Part shown: one piece after another, positions 48,255-60,400 of the stretch
How the letters are laid out: the number at the start of each line of letters is the position of its first letter
How positions within the stretch are numbered: the first letter of the stretch is position 1
Source of the DNA: Pithys albifrons albifrons
Taxonomy: Eukaryota; Chordata; Aves; Passeriformes; Thamnophilidae
DNA: 64,000 bases
Assembly (NCBI RefSeq): GCF_047495875.1
Contig: NC_092471.1
Location: 15,025,001 to 15,089,000 of the forward strand
Direction: 5' to 3'
Translations under genes and position numbers: made by a program
The notes under the pieces: generated by a model
Told to the model about the DNA's origin: nothing
Databases searched by the model: none
Seen by the model: the letters and a program-made list of their open reading frames with translations, nothing else

Positions 48255-51200
48255 CCTTTCCAATTTTGTCATGTACAGACTCTTCAGACTGTCCTCATTA
48301 ACCACTCTAAAAATGTCTTTCAGAGGGAAACTTGTTTTGAAACTAGGCAAATTATGATTACAAATAACCTCTTATACCATTCTATTTAAGAGAAAATTAA
48401 ACATAAAACTCAGCCAGTGTAAAATTACCAGCTTATTTTCACAAAGATTGTTTCAGTTTCAAAAAGGAGCTGCTGTTACCTTGCCAGTTCCAGTCCACTT
48501 TTTTCCACCATTTGGTTCCCCCATATTTCCATATACCAGATAATTTCATGGTTCGTATTCTAGTTTAATAGGGGGGGGGAAAGGACATATAACACCAGTG
48601 TTAGCTCTCACATCTCTAAGCATTCAGTAATTCTTGTAGAGTGACAACATATGTGATGTTCCACAGAACAGAGAAGAAATGGAAAAATCTTATGGAAGTT
48701 GATTAAGAGATCTCGGAGTTATTGAAAATGTAAGGAAACCTGTGTGAATTGTTTTTCTCAGTCTCTCATTGTCAAATATCTTTCTTTTTCAGTACAAAAG
48801 ATGATTCTAGTGGATTGAAAGAGACCAAGTAAGAGGACCAAGGGAAATATTAGTTGCAGAGATCTGTAGAAAACAGTGCAAGAGCTGGGAACAAATGGAC
48901 AGATAAGAAAGACGCAACAACAAAATATCCTGATTTATGTCTTAAGTGCCTAAACTTAGAAATTATTTACAGTAATAAATGCACAAATAAAAAATAAACA
49001 TATCAGCAATAAAAATAAAAAAGGTGGAGTAAGTGTTTGGGGACACTACAGGATTAATTTCTTTTCCCTGGCCCCCACTAGGTCTTCCAAAATAGTGCCA
49101 ACATTTTTCTGTTTTCTCTGAAAGGCAAAGATAGTCCCTTCACTTGTTAACAAGACCATCTTTCTTCCCTTTCCCTTTTCCTGCTGTCCTGTGAATGGGA
49201 CATATGGGCCAGTTGTAAGATACACAATGTTCTGAATTTAGAAAAAAAATGATACAGCAATTCACACAGCTTTTGTGGAAGGTGCATTGAAATCCTGCAC
49301 TTTCCTTGCTGCAGCTCTTCAACCAATTAATATTAACATCTAGACCCTGAATATCAGTTGTTCTTCTAGAAGACTGAACTATAACTGTACTTTTTAGAAA
49401 TGCTGTTTTCCTTCCAGGGGATGATTTCATTTCTTTGTAAGCCATCACAGTGTTTTCAAGCCATGAAAACTAAGCACAGGCAGGACAGGCATCCTGTACA
49501 AAGCAAATAACCCACCAGAGCAGGCACTTGATCTCGCCATGGGATCAGCTGGATTACAGGTCTCAGCTGCTCATAATGACCTGGCAGGAACATAAAGCTC
49601 CTGGGCCCCATTGATGCTGATGTATCCTGATAATGAGCAATACCTTGGTATTGCAAGCACTGAAACAAGAGGGTAAGGCAGGTAGGGAGAAAGGGCAAAG
49701 GAAAGCTGTTCCCACAATCATCACTGCAGCTGGCAGTTTTGAGGCAAAGCCTGTTCTCCCGGGATTTGTCATGGGGCTTCCCTGACAGCCAGACATCACA
49801 GCACAGGTGCACAGGCACCTTGATTCTCCTATGGCAACTCCCAGGACTTTGTGCCCAGCCTTTAACAAGGAGATCAGAATAACACACACTGGGGGAGGCT
49901 GTAGTCCCCAGGTCATGTGAAGGAAAGAACTTTGAATAATGGTCCATTAAAATGTAAGCAGCTATCATAGAATTTTTAATCTGTTTAATGTGTAGTCACT
50001 GTTTCCTCCTGCTGGTGCATGACTACTGACTCTGCAGCACTGCCAAACCAGCATGGCTGTCCTTTGGATATAGGGACTTATCTTCAAAATACAGAGAGAA
50101 ATCTCTCTCAGACATGCAGTGCTTTAGAAAACTGAATTCTACTGCCTGCAGTTATAGCTGAACCTTTTTAGTTGCTGTGTCAGTTCTGCCAACCTCTTGA
50201 CTTTAATAACTGCTGCTTGTGCACCTCAAAGTATGAGGAGCCCATGTTAGCAATTAATAATTTTTTCCAATATGAAAAATTTCCCAGTCTGTAAGTGAAC
50301 AATAGAAGTGTTTACAGACAGATTCTGCACTGAACAATATAGTCTGCAAACATCATCCGAAGAATCTCACAGCATACCATTTGCTCAGCTAGAATATTTT
50401 GGGTTTGTCCAAGAAAGAGCACTGATAGGTGAAGTAAACCTGCTAGTAATAATATGTATGTTGGACTAGGGTATACATAAGGTAATACCAGCCCTTTTCC
50501 ATTTGAAGTATTCTTAGACCCTTGATGAGGCTTCTTAGAGGTGATGCATCCTGTCTAAATTAAGACAGACATAAATTACAGTCACCTTGATGCTTCTTCA
50601 GACTGCAATCTGGATTGGATCTAAACACAAAGGAAACTCAGATGAAGAGGAATACTGCATCCAAGCAGCATGTGGGACATGTGGGCCAGGGGCTTTGTTC
50701 CAGCAAACTAAATGTCAATAAATCAATCAGTTCCTTTACTGTGTTTCTATTTTCTTATTTGTAGAGCTGGGATGTCTCCTGTGGAATGCTCTGAGATCTA
50801 GATGTGATTCATGGTATTTATATGGAGGTAATTTATTTTATTAGCTTTAATTATAACAACTCTGGATTACTTGTCTAAAGACCAGGAACTGAGTGGTATT
50901 TGGCCTGTTATTTTGTATGTCTTGAACAACTGTGATTTTTCCTACTATTGTATGAGCAATCAAAGTTGAAACATAGTTGTCAAATAGTGGTTGTGATATT
51001 TTCTATATCTGTGTCTGCCTTCCAAAATTTTGATGAAAAATATAGCAAAGTGTATTTACATGTGCTCTAATCAAAAGCTTTGCTTAGAATTTATACTCCC
51101 TTTTCTGTGAGTTATATTTATATCCAAGTCTTTAAATAATATTGGTGCCATTGGGAATTACAAAGGTAATGGACATCAGTATTATTCATATTGTTGTGTT

Positions 51201-54200
51201 TTCCTCTGCTGTGTCGCAGTGGGAATGTTGAGTGCCACACAAGAGCTATAATTGAGAAATCCCTTGCTCTCTGTGACTCTGATTGCTACTATAATTGGAA
51301 TAATTTGCATTTTTATGAAGATACTATTCTGTCTTCATGCATCCATGACTGTGCTTGATGTTTTGAAGATCATTTAAAAAGACACACAAAAATTATTTGC
51401 TTTTAGTAGAATGACTCTTTACTTGCAAGTAAAAACAAATTATTTGGGTCAAAAGAAATAAAAAAGGGTCATAAGTATCTAAAGAAGGAGCTGTTGGTAA
51501 ACAATATATCCAGAAAATGATTCCTTCTCAAATGCCTGCAAAGGCACTTTACTAAAACCTTATAGACACACTTAGATTTTTGTAATATTACCAAACAATA
51601 AAATTACTGGTGGGGTTAGAACCTTCCACACCAGTAGGTCACTTCATCTCTCTGTTCTCTTTGTAAATGCTTATTAAAGAACTTGAGTACTTTTTCACTT
51701 TGTTGTCAAAATACCACTTTTTTTTTTAAGGAAACAGATTGAAAAAATACAGCTGAGTCTTTGGCATCCCTTTCACCCCACTAAATTAACATTGAGCAAA
51801 ATTTTGTTCTGCACTTAGACTATGTTGAAAAGAGAGTGATTAAACTTAAGGGAAGTTTTATCATTTTCTGTGGCTAAGTGCTCAAAAAATATGGTTCTCC
51901 ATTGCTCTGCAACCACATGGACACACACAGAGGAAATGCACATGTAAATGGAAATTACACACCTCTGACTAATGTTCAGCAGAGCTTAATGGCAAAGGTT
52001 ACTTACAGAATTTTTCAATTTTATAACAAAGGGAATTTACAACCTCAGAGCCTATGAAGTAAGAGAGTCAAAATGGCCAATGTAGATCAGCTGTCACTTA
52101 TCTCTTATCTTTAAAGCTAACAGTAGAGACTTGAAAATTCCCAGGTATTCCATGTGGTAGAGATTTTGCTGCGTAACTCTAATAATTTCCTTTGTGCCCC
52201 TTTCTTTTTCTACACAGAGGAAAGAAACTAAGACCTCACCCACTTAAAAAAATTCCTCTAATACTGACTCAGGACTTTCTAAATGAAACAACTGTGTCCC
52301 AAGTGAATGTCTTGATACTGCTTGGAACAAGTTAACTTGTGAATTAAGTGTGTAGACTACAGAGAATTACTTCATTTAACTGCAGTGTCCAAAGGCAGTG
52401 TCCATTGCAAGCCTTGGCTGCATCACTTACTAAAACACGTTGCATAACTGTGAATCAACAATATTCACCATCTTTACCTCTTCTCAGAGGCACTTCAAAA
52501 CATAATTAATGGAAATTCATGTATGAATTTAAGTTACAAAGCAATTTTAACAGTAAAGGCTCTAAGACAACTAATTTCTGAGCAACTCTAACTCAGCAGT
52601 GGATAAGTCTTCAGGCACATCATAGATTTAAATTACACTTTTCCCCCCACCACTAATTTTATTACATTGTTCTTCATGCCCTGTATAATTAAAATTCTGT
52701 CATCATCTCCAGTGTGAACCTGTATTTTTGCTGGTTTATAACGTTGTCCATAATTCACTCTGAAAGGAAGGCTGTGGTAAGGGATTTTGTCACAATCAGG
52801 GTTTCTGCTTGCACTGACTAAAAACAAACACTAAGATTTTCAAAAGCGATTATTCAATTGCACCCCTCTGGTTTAACTGGTAGAAGGGTTAAGAATCTGC
52901 CAGGTGGACAGAACAATCTTTCTTTTCTGCAAAACAAGCTTCATTGGACACCCATTTTAAAATTGTTGCTCCTGTCTAATCAACAGAGTAAGGGTTTTTT
53001 CCTTTAATTTTGAAACAAAGGAGTCACCAGAAATGCAGTATTTGCTGTCAGATACTCACTGCAATGTTCTGATACAGAGGATTCTTCTCTTTCCAAATGG
53101 AATTTGCCATCATTGGCTTCTTGTCTTCTATTTAAAAGCAAGCAAAATGTCTGAGGGAAAATATATATCAGGACAGGCATAGCGCATAATTTAAAAATGG
53201 AATACTGGTATTTCACTTCTTCTGCACATATAGATACACAGATTAAAGACTTTCTCAATGAATACTGACACAAACTGATTGAAATGTTACAAAGATGCAG
53301 TCTGGCTATTTTATGATTGCTTCTTGCACAACCACTGATTTTGTAATGGCATATTATGAAGCCTTATAATGATTTGATAGAATTGCAATTGGTCCTTCTA
53401 GGTCTGTTTTTTGCATTCTTCTTAGGCAATGAAATCTGAAACTATTATGCAAAGGACACAATCTACTGTCTCTCATGATCACGACTAAGTTATAAAATGT
53501 CCATTCTTCTGTAGACCATGATATTTTAAAATGCTTCTGGTTTTCTATTACTCTGTTTATCCTCCCATACCTCAGTTGCAATAAATGGTCCCATTGTTTT
53601 ATGTAACAGCTCCAAGTCATCCCTTTTCTAATGGGAACTAAATTAGATCCAAGATAATGGTATTCCTGTTTTTCTGAGATTTACAGGGTGAGTTCAACTT
53701 AACACCTTTTTTGTAAACTCACTCAGTTGCTTTACTATGCTTCAGTCTCAATTCAGAAGTTTTCCTAAATCTGGGCCAGAGTGGATCATGATTACTGGTG
53801 GCTATAAGTATTTTAAGTGAAGGTAACAAAGGGGAAAATAGTAAGTACTGTGAGGAAAAGATGGAGAAATAGGAGGAAGAGGAAGGGAACCTGTGTCATT
53901 CTCTAGTCATGCCTGCATGGGAGAGGAGGAAATTCATGTATATTTGGATCTTCTCACTGCACCGCCTACTCCTGACTTGATCTGCTTTGCTGCATAGTAT
54001 GGAGTGTTGCAAGAGGAATAAATATATGAGGCAAAGAAGGAGAGTCATATTTAGAATAGAACTATAAGCTGTTAATTCAACTGAGCACTGGAGGATGTGT
54101 CTGGGTCACCTAGTTCTGAGAGGTGGGTAGGTATGTGTTCAACATTTGGCACATATTTTCCTGCATATGTGGTTCATTTTTACAAGGTTTTTGAGCATTT

Positions 54201-55754
54201 ATGGCTTAAATACTGCTTAAATGGTTTTTTTTTTTTGAGTTGGCACTGAAGTGAAAAAGCAGTCACAGAGAAACTGTGAATTCAAATACCTGCCTTGTCC
54301 CAGTGGAGTCCTTGAGCTCTCTGTGTCATGTTGAGCTGTGATGTCCACTGTCCATCATGTCTATGCACCTGGACTGACAGCAGGGGAAAGGCTCACAGAG
54401 GAGTCATCTCAATAAGGGACACCTGAGAGCAGCAGGACACAGTTTTGTGTGCCTGGCAAAAGAGGGATGGCTGGTTGAGAGGGAAGAAGCACCACCTACA
54501 AAGAGTTTAAGGTTAGGTACATTTGGTCACCTGCCTGTGACTGCCACTCCATGTGGATCCTAAATATTGCTGGCATTGATTTAAGTCTATAACTGTAGCA
54601 TGAAAGAAAGTCTCGGGCACATTTTTAGCAGAAACATAAAAATGCTGACATCTTTCTTTCCTTCCTGACTGCTCCATACATTATGTTGCTAATAGATGTG
54701 CCTCTTGAATTTCAGACAGTAAAAATAATTACCACAATTTCTCTTTTGCCTCTCCCTCTTCCCTTCTGATGGCTTCCGAGTCTGTTTGAGTGAAGGCTTG
54801 GCAGCACAACAAGACCTGCATAAATCACATCAGCCCTGTGTCTGTGTGTGGAACAGCAGCACATGCAGGTCTCCTACACACAGGAGAGGATTTAGAACAG
54901 ACTAAGCACATTGATTCTGCTATTCCTCCAGTGTGTGCTTCATCTAACTATTCCTCTATACACTTGGCACATTTGTGATTAAAGTCTGTGTAACAGATGA
55001 ACATATTGTAAGCAGACAGAAAGAAATTAATTTGAATTACTTCTCTTGCTTGCAAAAAAAAAAAAGGTTCCCCCAAAACCACATCTTTTATCTGGAATTC
55101 AAGAAGCAATCACAAGTATTTCTAAATATTATGTCTCCCCAAACAAGGAATTTAAAGGAAAGGGTCCTATAAGGAAAATAATTCCATCTGGGACTTAAAC
55201 TCAGTTTTGGTGACCAAAGGCAGGTCTTCCAGTGAGTTTATTCTCTAAGCTTTTCAGTTTGTGGGAGTTGAGGGAGCTCAGTATCTCACAGCATGTTCCA
55301 AAATGGTCAGGGTTAGTCCTCCAGGTTTCAGATGAGTGATTGCCTTTCCTATTACCGAAGGACGATGGTCTAGAACTACAAAATTTGAATTTTCTTTGTT
55401 TTCACTCCTACATTGAACAGACAATACTAACATTTTCCTTGTATGTACATCACCAGCTTGAAAATTTGTCCTTAGGTAGTGAGCTGGCCTAAATTCCAGC
55501 TCCTAACAATGCTGTGGATAATGGTAAAATTAAATTTTCATTTTCCTGCTTATCCTCCAATATTACTCTGACATTATCAGCAGCATGCCTTTCTGGCATG
55601 AAGGTTAACTGCATTCTGGCTCCATTTGTAAGAGTGGATGAAAGTGCTTATTCCCCTCTATTCAGCACTTGGGAGCCTCCATCTAAAGCAGTGCCGGGTC
55701 TGGGGCTTCCCAGCCCACAAAATACATTGCCCAAGTGGAATGAGTCCAGTAAGG
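48255..55754. other. Gene-free stretch with long minus-strand open frames
   Basis: No firm gene. The longest frame outside recognised repeats is on the minus strand at 49456-49968 (170 codons). It is followed in another frame by 49140-49448 (102 codons). A second frame of 117 codons overlaps the first, which points to stop-poor composition rather than coding. A 64-codon minus-strand frame at 52633-52827 has an internal acceptor-like CCTTCCTTTCAG. Simple runs are G9 at 48571-48579, T12 at 54225-54236 and A12 near 55055. Confidence 0.5.
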
Positions 55755-56135
55755 GCCACTAAGTGTTTGGGGAATGTAGCACATGATGAAGAAGGATAGT
55801 CTGAAAAGGCTGGGCTTGTTCAGTTTGAAGAAGCCATATGACTTCAGCTGCCTAATGACTGGCTAGAGGAAAGTTCGAGCCAGAGTGTTCTTGGAGATAC
55901 ACAGTGAAAGGACAGGAAACAGAAGTCACAGGTTGCAACCTGACAAACTTCTGCAGCAGGGCCATCCATCTCCTTGAGAGGGTGTGCACTCCCCGTCCCA
56001 GGAGGATTGCAGGTGTCAGTGGTTCAAGGTCATTACCAGCCCTATTTCGTTCTAACTTGCATCAAACTTCAGTTTCTTTGTTTTGAGTGGTTAGACCAGA
56101 TGACCACTAAAGATCACTTCCTACCCAAATTCTTT
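55755..56135 (+). mobile_element. Old CR1 LINE fragment, plus strand
   Basis: The stretch follows the order of CR1 3' sequence in sense orientation: GAAAAGGCTGGGCTTGTTCA near 55804, GTTTGAAGAAGCC, then GTGGTTCAAGGTC near 56019 and TTAGACCAGATGACC near 56091 before a degraded end without a tail. Many differences and small gaps, plus loss of the ATTCTATG tail, make it older than the other recognisable CR1 copies apart from the 32.7-kb piece. The ends are approximate. Confidence 0.75.
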
Positions 56136-56460
56136 AGTGATCTACCTGTGTATGAAGCTTTCGTTCTCATTTACAGTCAGTGAGCCAAAATTCTCTTAAT
56201 TATAGCAGTATTAAAAGGGAAAAAAACCAAAAAGTCTTCATATTGTGGCCTAGGTTTCTTCCCAGTTATTTTTATCCATTTTTTCCTACTCCATCCCTGA
56301 CTTCATAGTCTTTTTTACAAAGCATCTGAAAAAAATGAGGACAACTCATCAACTCTTTATGGCAGAATAAGCTCATTGGGTTTTTCCAGTAAAAGAATTA
56401 CAGATTGTTTTCATATTTTTAATTGAGTTATTGGTGTTCGTATTCAAGGTCACGGGCTCT

Positions 56461-56518
56461 TTATTTGTTGTTTGTTTGGGGTTTTTTTGTTTGGTTTGGG
56501 TTTGTTTTGTTTTTTTCC
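56461..56518. repeat. T/G-rich low-complexity tract
   Basis: TTTG, TTTGG and GTTTTTTT units with almost no A or C, similar in type to the tract at 28628-28686. Confidence 0.8.
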
Positions 56519-57415
56519 TGACAATTGCTATCTTCTGACATTAAGGAACAGTACTGGGAAAATTACATTTCCATAATTTCAGTTGTTTGATACTTCAGCC
56601 TCACTGCCATTTTTTGCTACAAGTGCTAGCTATTAAATACACTTGCAAAGGGACTACAAATTTTATTGCTGTCTATGGAAATCCCTTTCCACACAAATAT
56701 TCTATCCAGGTGCTACAGGAATTTATAGTTCAGTGCAACATATTAAAAACAGTAAGTTTCTCTACTACTTTGACACTCTTGTATTTGAAGTGGTTAATAC
56801 CCAGAAAAAAAAAATGCAACACAGATTTAAAATGGAGTTATGTGGTACAAACTAAATTCTAAACCTGACCAGATGGGATATTTGGGAGGTAACCATTTTA
56901 AATCCCCCTTTCCCTGTTGTTTTAAAAGCTTAATGGACTGGGGAAGATAGGTAAAGTAATTGGCAGATGTAGCACCATCAGAGAAAATATCCACATCCTC
57001 CTCTGTTATGTCAATCCTACGGAATTAGCAATGGTAATTCAGCTTTTTATTGTGATAACTAGAAGGCTGTAGCAAAATTCTTTAGTAAGTGCTGTGTCTA
57101 TGAACAATTGAAGAAAAAAAATCAGTAAGATTTTTATAAGCACTATGGATGTTGTGTAAGTATTTGTCACCACCCAAACACCAGGAAAAGAGCAGTGAAT
57201 TTGAACAATTACATTTAAATATGGTTTTGGGGCCTTTTTTTTAATAGATACAGAAATTCTAGGATTAAATAAAAATTAACTTTGTCTTTCCATCTAAACT
57301 GAGACTTAGAATAACAATAAAAAGCCCACATGAATTCCTTAGGAAGAAGACTGAGTAAAATTTTCTAACAGACCTTGTATCTTTCTAATACATTCAATGA
57401 ACAGTTGAAACTAAA

Positions 57416-57435
57416 GGATAAGCTTAGGCTTATCC
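57416..57435. repeat. Perfect 8-bp hairpin
   Basis: GGATAAGC, loop TTAG, GCTTATCC. It is short and may be chance. The embedded GATAAG and CTTATC are GATA-factor-type sites in opposite orientation. Confidence 0.6.
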
Positions 57436-60400
57436 CAACATGGGCTTTTAATTGTTAACCTCTTTTCCCATAGCTTAGTGTTCCCTTTTGTGTTTTCTCC
57501 TTACTGTGCTCTTGTTCACATAAACAAGAACTAAAAATTGACCCCCATATTCTCAAGAAATCATTGTATTGTGCCAAACAAAGGATGATCTTACTTCCTG
57601 AAAAAAGTGTTTATACAGTATTTGGATTGGCTCTTGTTTTTCTCTACCTTAACTCATGAAACCTGTGTACATTTGTTTAATATGACCTTTACCGGTGTGA
57701 CTGTAGCAGGAGACTGGTGAGGACAAGGACTAGGAGAGTGCAGGAAATGGATGGACTGCAGCTATGACACCTCTGCAACTTCTTTCATATTTCATTCTAT
57801 TTAAATAATGTTCAACCCCTCTACTACTAAAATGAACCATGGTCACTAAAATGGTTGTAGTACTTTAAAGTTTGACTTAATTAATATGACTGTAATTTGC
57901 TTCAAAGCAAATACTGTCATGGAGAGTTAAGGCTTACACAGAGAGACAGTTCTAGAAGATACTTTGAGACATTTCTTTTTGTTACCCTTTCACTTCTTCT
58001 AAAACGAAGCATCTGGTCACTTCCAAATTATAGGCTTCAAAGAACAAAATTGCTTAATTTCTTGATGGTTAAGCTCTTTCCTGGGCTTTCAAACCATAAT
58101 AAGGCTTTTCTTATAAATTACTATATCTTGTATGTATGGTAAGAGCAGAATAGAAACATCATATGCCCTTATGTGGATTCTGCAGCACACTCAATCAAGA
58201 CATCATTGTTTGCATGCTCTTTCTTATAAAATCTTAGCTTACAGCTCTAATTAAAATGACCAGCTCTTAAAAAAACATTAAAGGAAACTTTCAAATTACG
58301 CTGATTAAAGTAACAAGCTCGCTTATTACACTGTTTTGACAATATTTCCTTTTATTTAACCCGTACTGCGAGGCAGAGCCTCCCAGGCAGCAGGCAGGAT
58401 GTTCCCTCTGAAGACAGACATTAGAGCCCAGCACTGAGCTATGCTAATGCTGAGCTACCTCCGCAGCTCCAGAGCAGAAACTGTGACTCAGCCAAACCTC
58501 TTTCCCTGCTAGTCTTAGCTTGGGGGGGAAGAGTGTCAATTAGCTCCTCTTATTGTCCTTCCTGGAGTTGATTTTTGTCTCTTTTGATAAGTAGTCTGGG
58601 ATGAAAGTTTATTGCTGCCATAAACAAGTGGTTCTCAGTTGACAAAAATACTCCTTCACCATAGACAAAGTATGCCTGTGTTTAATGTAAGTTCCCATGA
58701 AAAGTAATTTTTTTAAAAGGACTCTTATTTAATTTCCCTTGGCTGTGTTACTAATAATACTATTTGATATAGCAAATAGACTCCTTCAAATTTTTCATTG
58801 AACTAGGAAAAACCTTCCTTCCACAGAATATATTTAATAACTGTTCTGCCCCCTTAAGATGTCATTTAGTGTCATTTACAGTCTACTGCTCAAATCCCCT
58901 GGAAATAGTAAAGCAGGGGTTGGATATTTACTTTTCACAGGTTTTAAATAAAGCCTTGTTTAATCCCTAAGTGAAAGATTTGCCCTTCTCCTCGAGGAAA
59001 GGGAGCTGATAATAACTGTGAATGTGTAACTTCTGTGTCACAAAAAATCTTCACTACTCGCCTTGGCACCTTTTCTATTTCTCTTGTTGTAGGTGTGTAA
59101 TGGGTGTGGAAAATCATTTGCTAGTCAGCCAAACTGCTACAGGATTTCATTGTAAGTAGTCTAAACCAAAAATATTAAATTTTTGTGGCTGCCCACTAAG
59201 CAGTTGGCAACCACCATAAACTAGCAGCTCTTCTGATGTGTGTTCTGAGCTGTCTTGCACCCTGGGAAGATCAGAACACAGTCGGTGGCCCAGATCGATT
59301 AAACACATTTCATTTGGAAGAGGTGTCATAGAATCTCTCCTTGGCAACCTTTCCAGGGACATAAAGAAATCTTTTGAAACCCATACGCCTACATAAACTC
59401 CTAACATCTCTGAGTTAAAGGAATCGAGTTATAAAAGGGCATAGGGTGCACAGGATTTCATAATATTTTCCCTCTGATTCTTCTTACTCCAAAACAATTC
59501 CATCTACAAATCCATTTTGATAACTTACACATTTTCACATTATCTCAAGCAGAGGGGAACTGGCATTCTTTATGGCCTGGGATTTGCTTGTTGGCACTCA
59601 CATTCCTCAGGAAATGCTCATTAGAACTCCAGTCAACACATTCCAGCTCTTTCCCAGCCTAAAGTCATCAAAGTTTAACACAGAGGCACATTTCCCAGAA
59701 ACAGTATTATGTCCAAATATCTAATTTAAATTAAAAATAAAAGAGCTAGATTCAAAAATTCATGTTAAAGAAACCTCAGCATGAAATGATAGCCAATAAG
59801 AAAAGTAATTTACTAAAATTAGCTAATATCCTGTATGCATTCATGTTCAGTGGCTGAATTTACAAGTAGAAAAGTGCTCACAGAAAGGGGGCCAAAGTAC
59901 AATGCAAGAAAACCATGTCCCATGGAGACTGAATTAAAACAGAAAGATTTTTTTCTGTGTGTGGACCCAAAAAGATCATTCAGAGACAGTTCCAGCTGAC
60001 TTCAAAATGTTTTACATTCAAGCAGTGGAAGGCATGACTTTATCTATTATATTATTTATTTTTGTTTAGCTGTGTCCTGGAGTGCTCTCCAGAGTGGCTG
60101 TAAAGAGTAAATAGATAGAGTTAAAAATTAATATTCGAGGGACAAAGAAAATTAAGAACTGTGGACAAGGGAGAAGGCAAGGATATATTTAGGAATGGGT
60201 TACAGAGTCAATGAGGTGGAAAGAGAGAAGGAGGCTACTTTCAGCTAGTACATGACAAGAAGGAATTAACTATCAGCAGTAAGGGAGCTTATGTGGCAAA
60301 ACAGATAAAATCATGCAGAAAATGCAGACTAAAAGGAAGGCTAGGGATGGAGGCAGATCCTGACAGAAATGGGAGAATCACTTTAGAGGAATTTTGGAAA

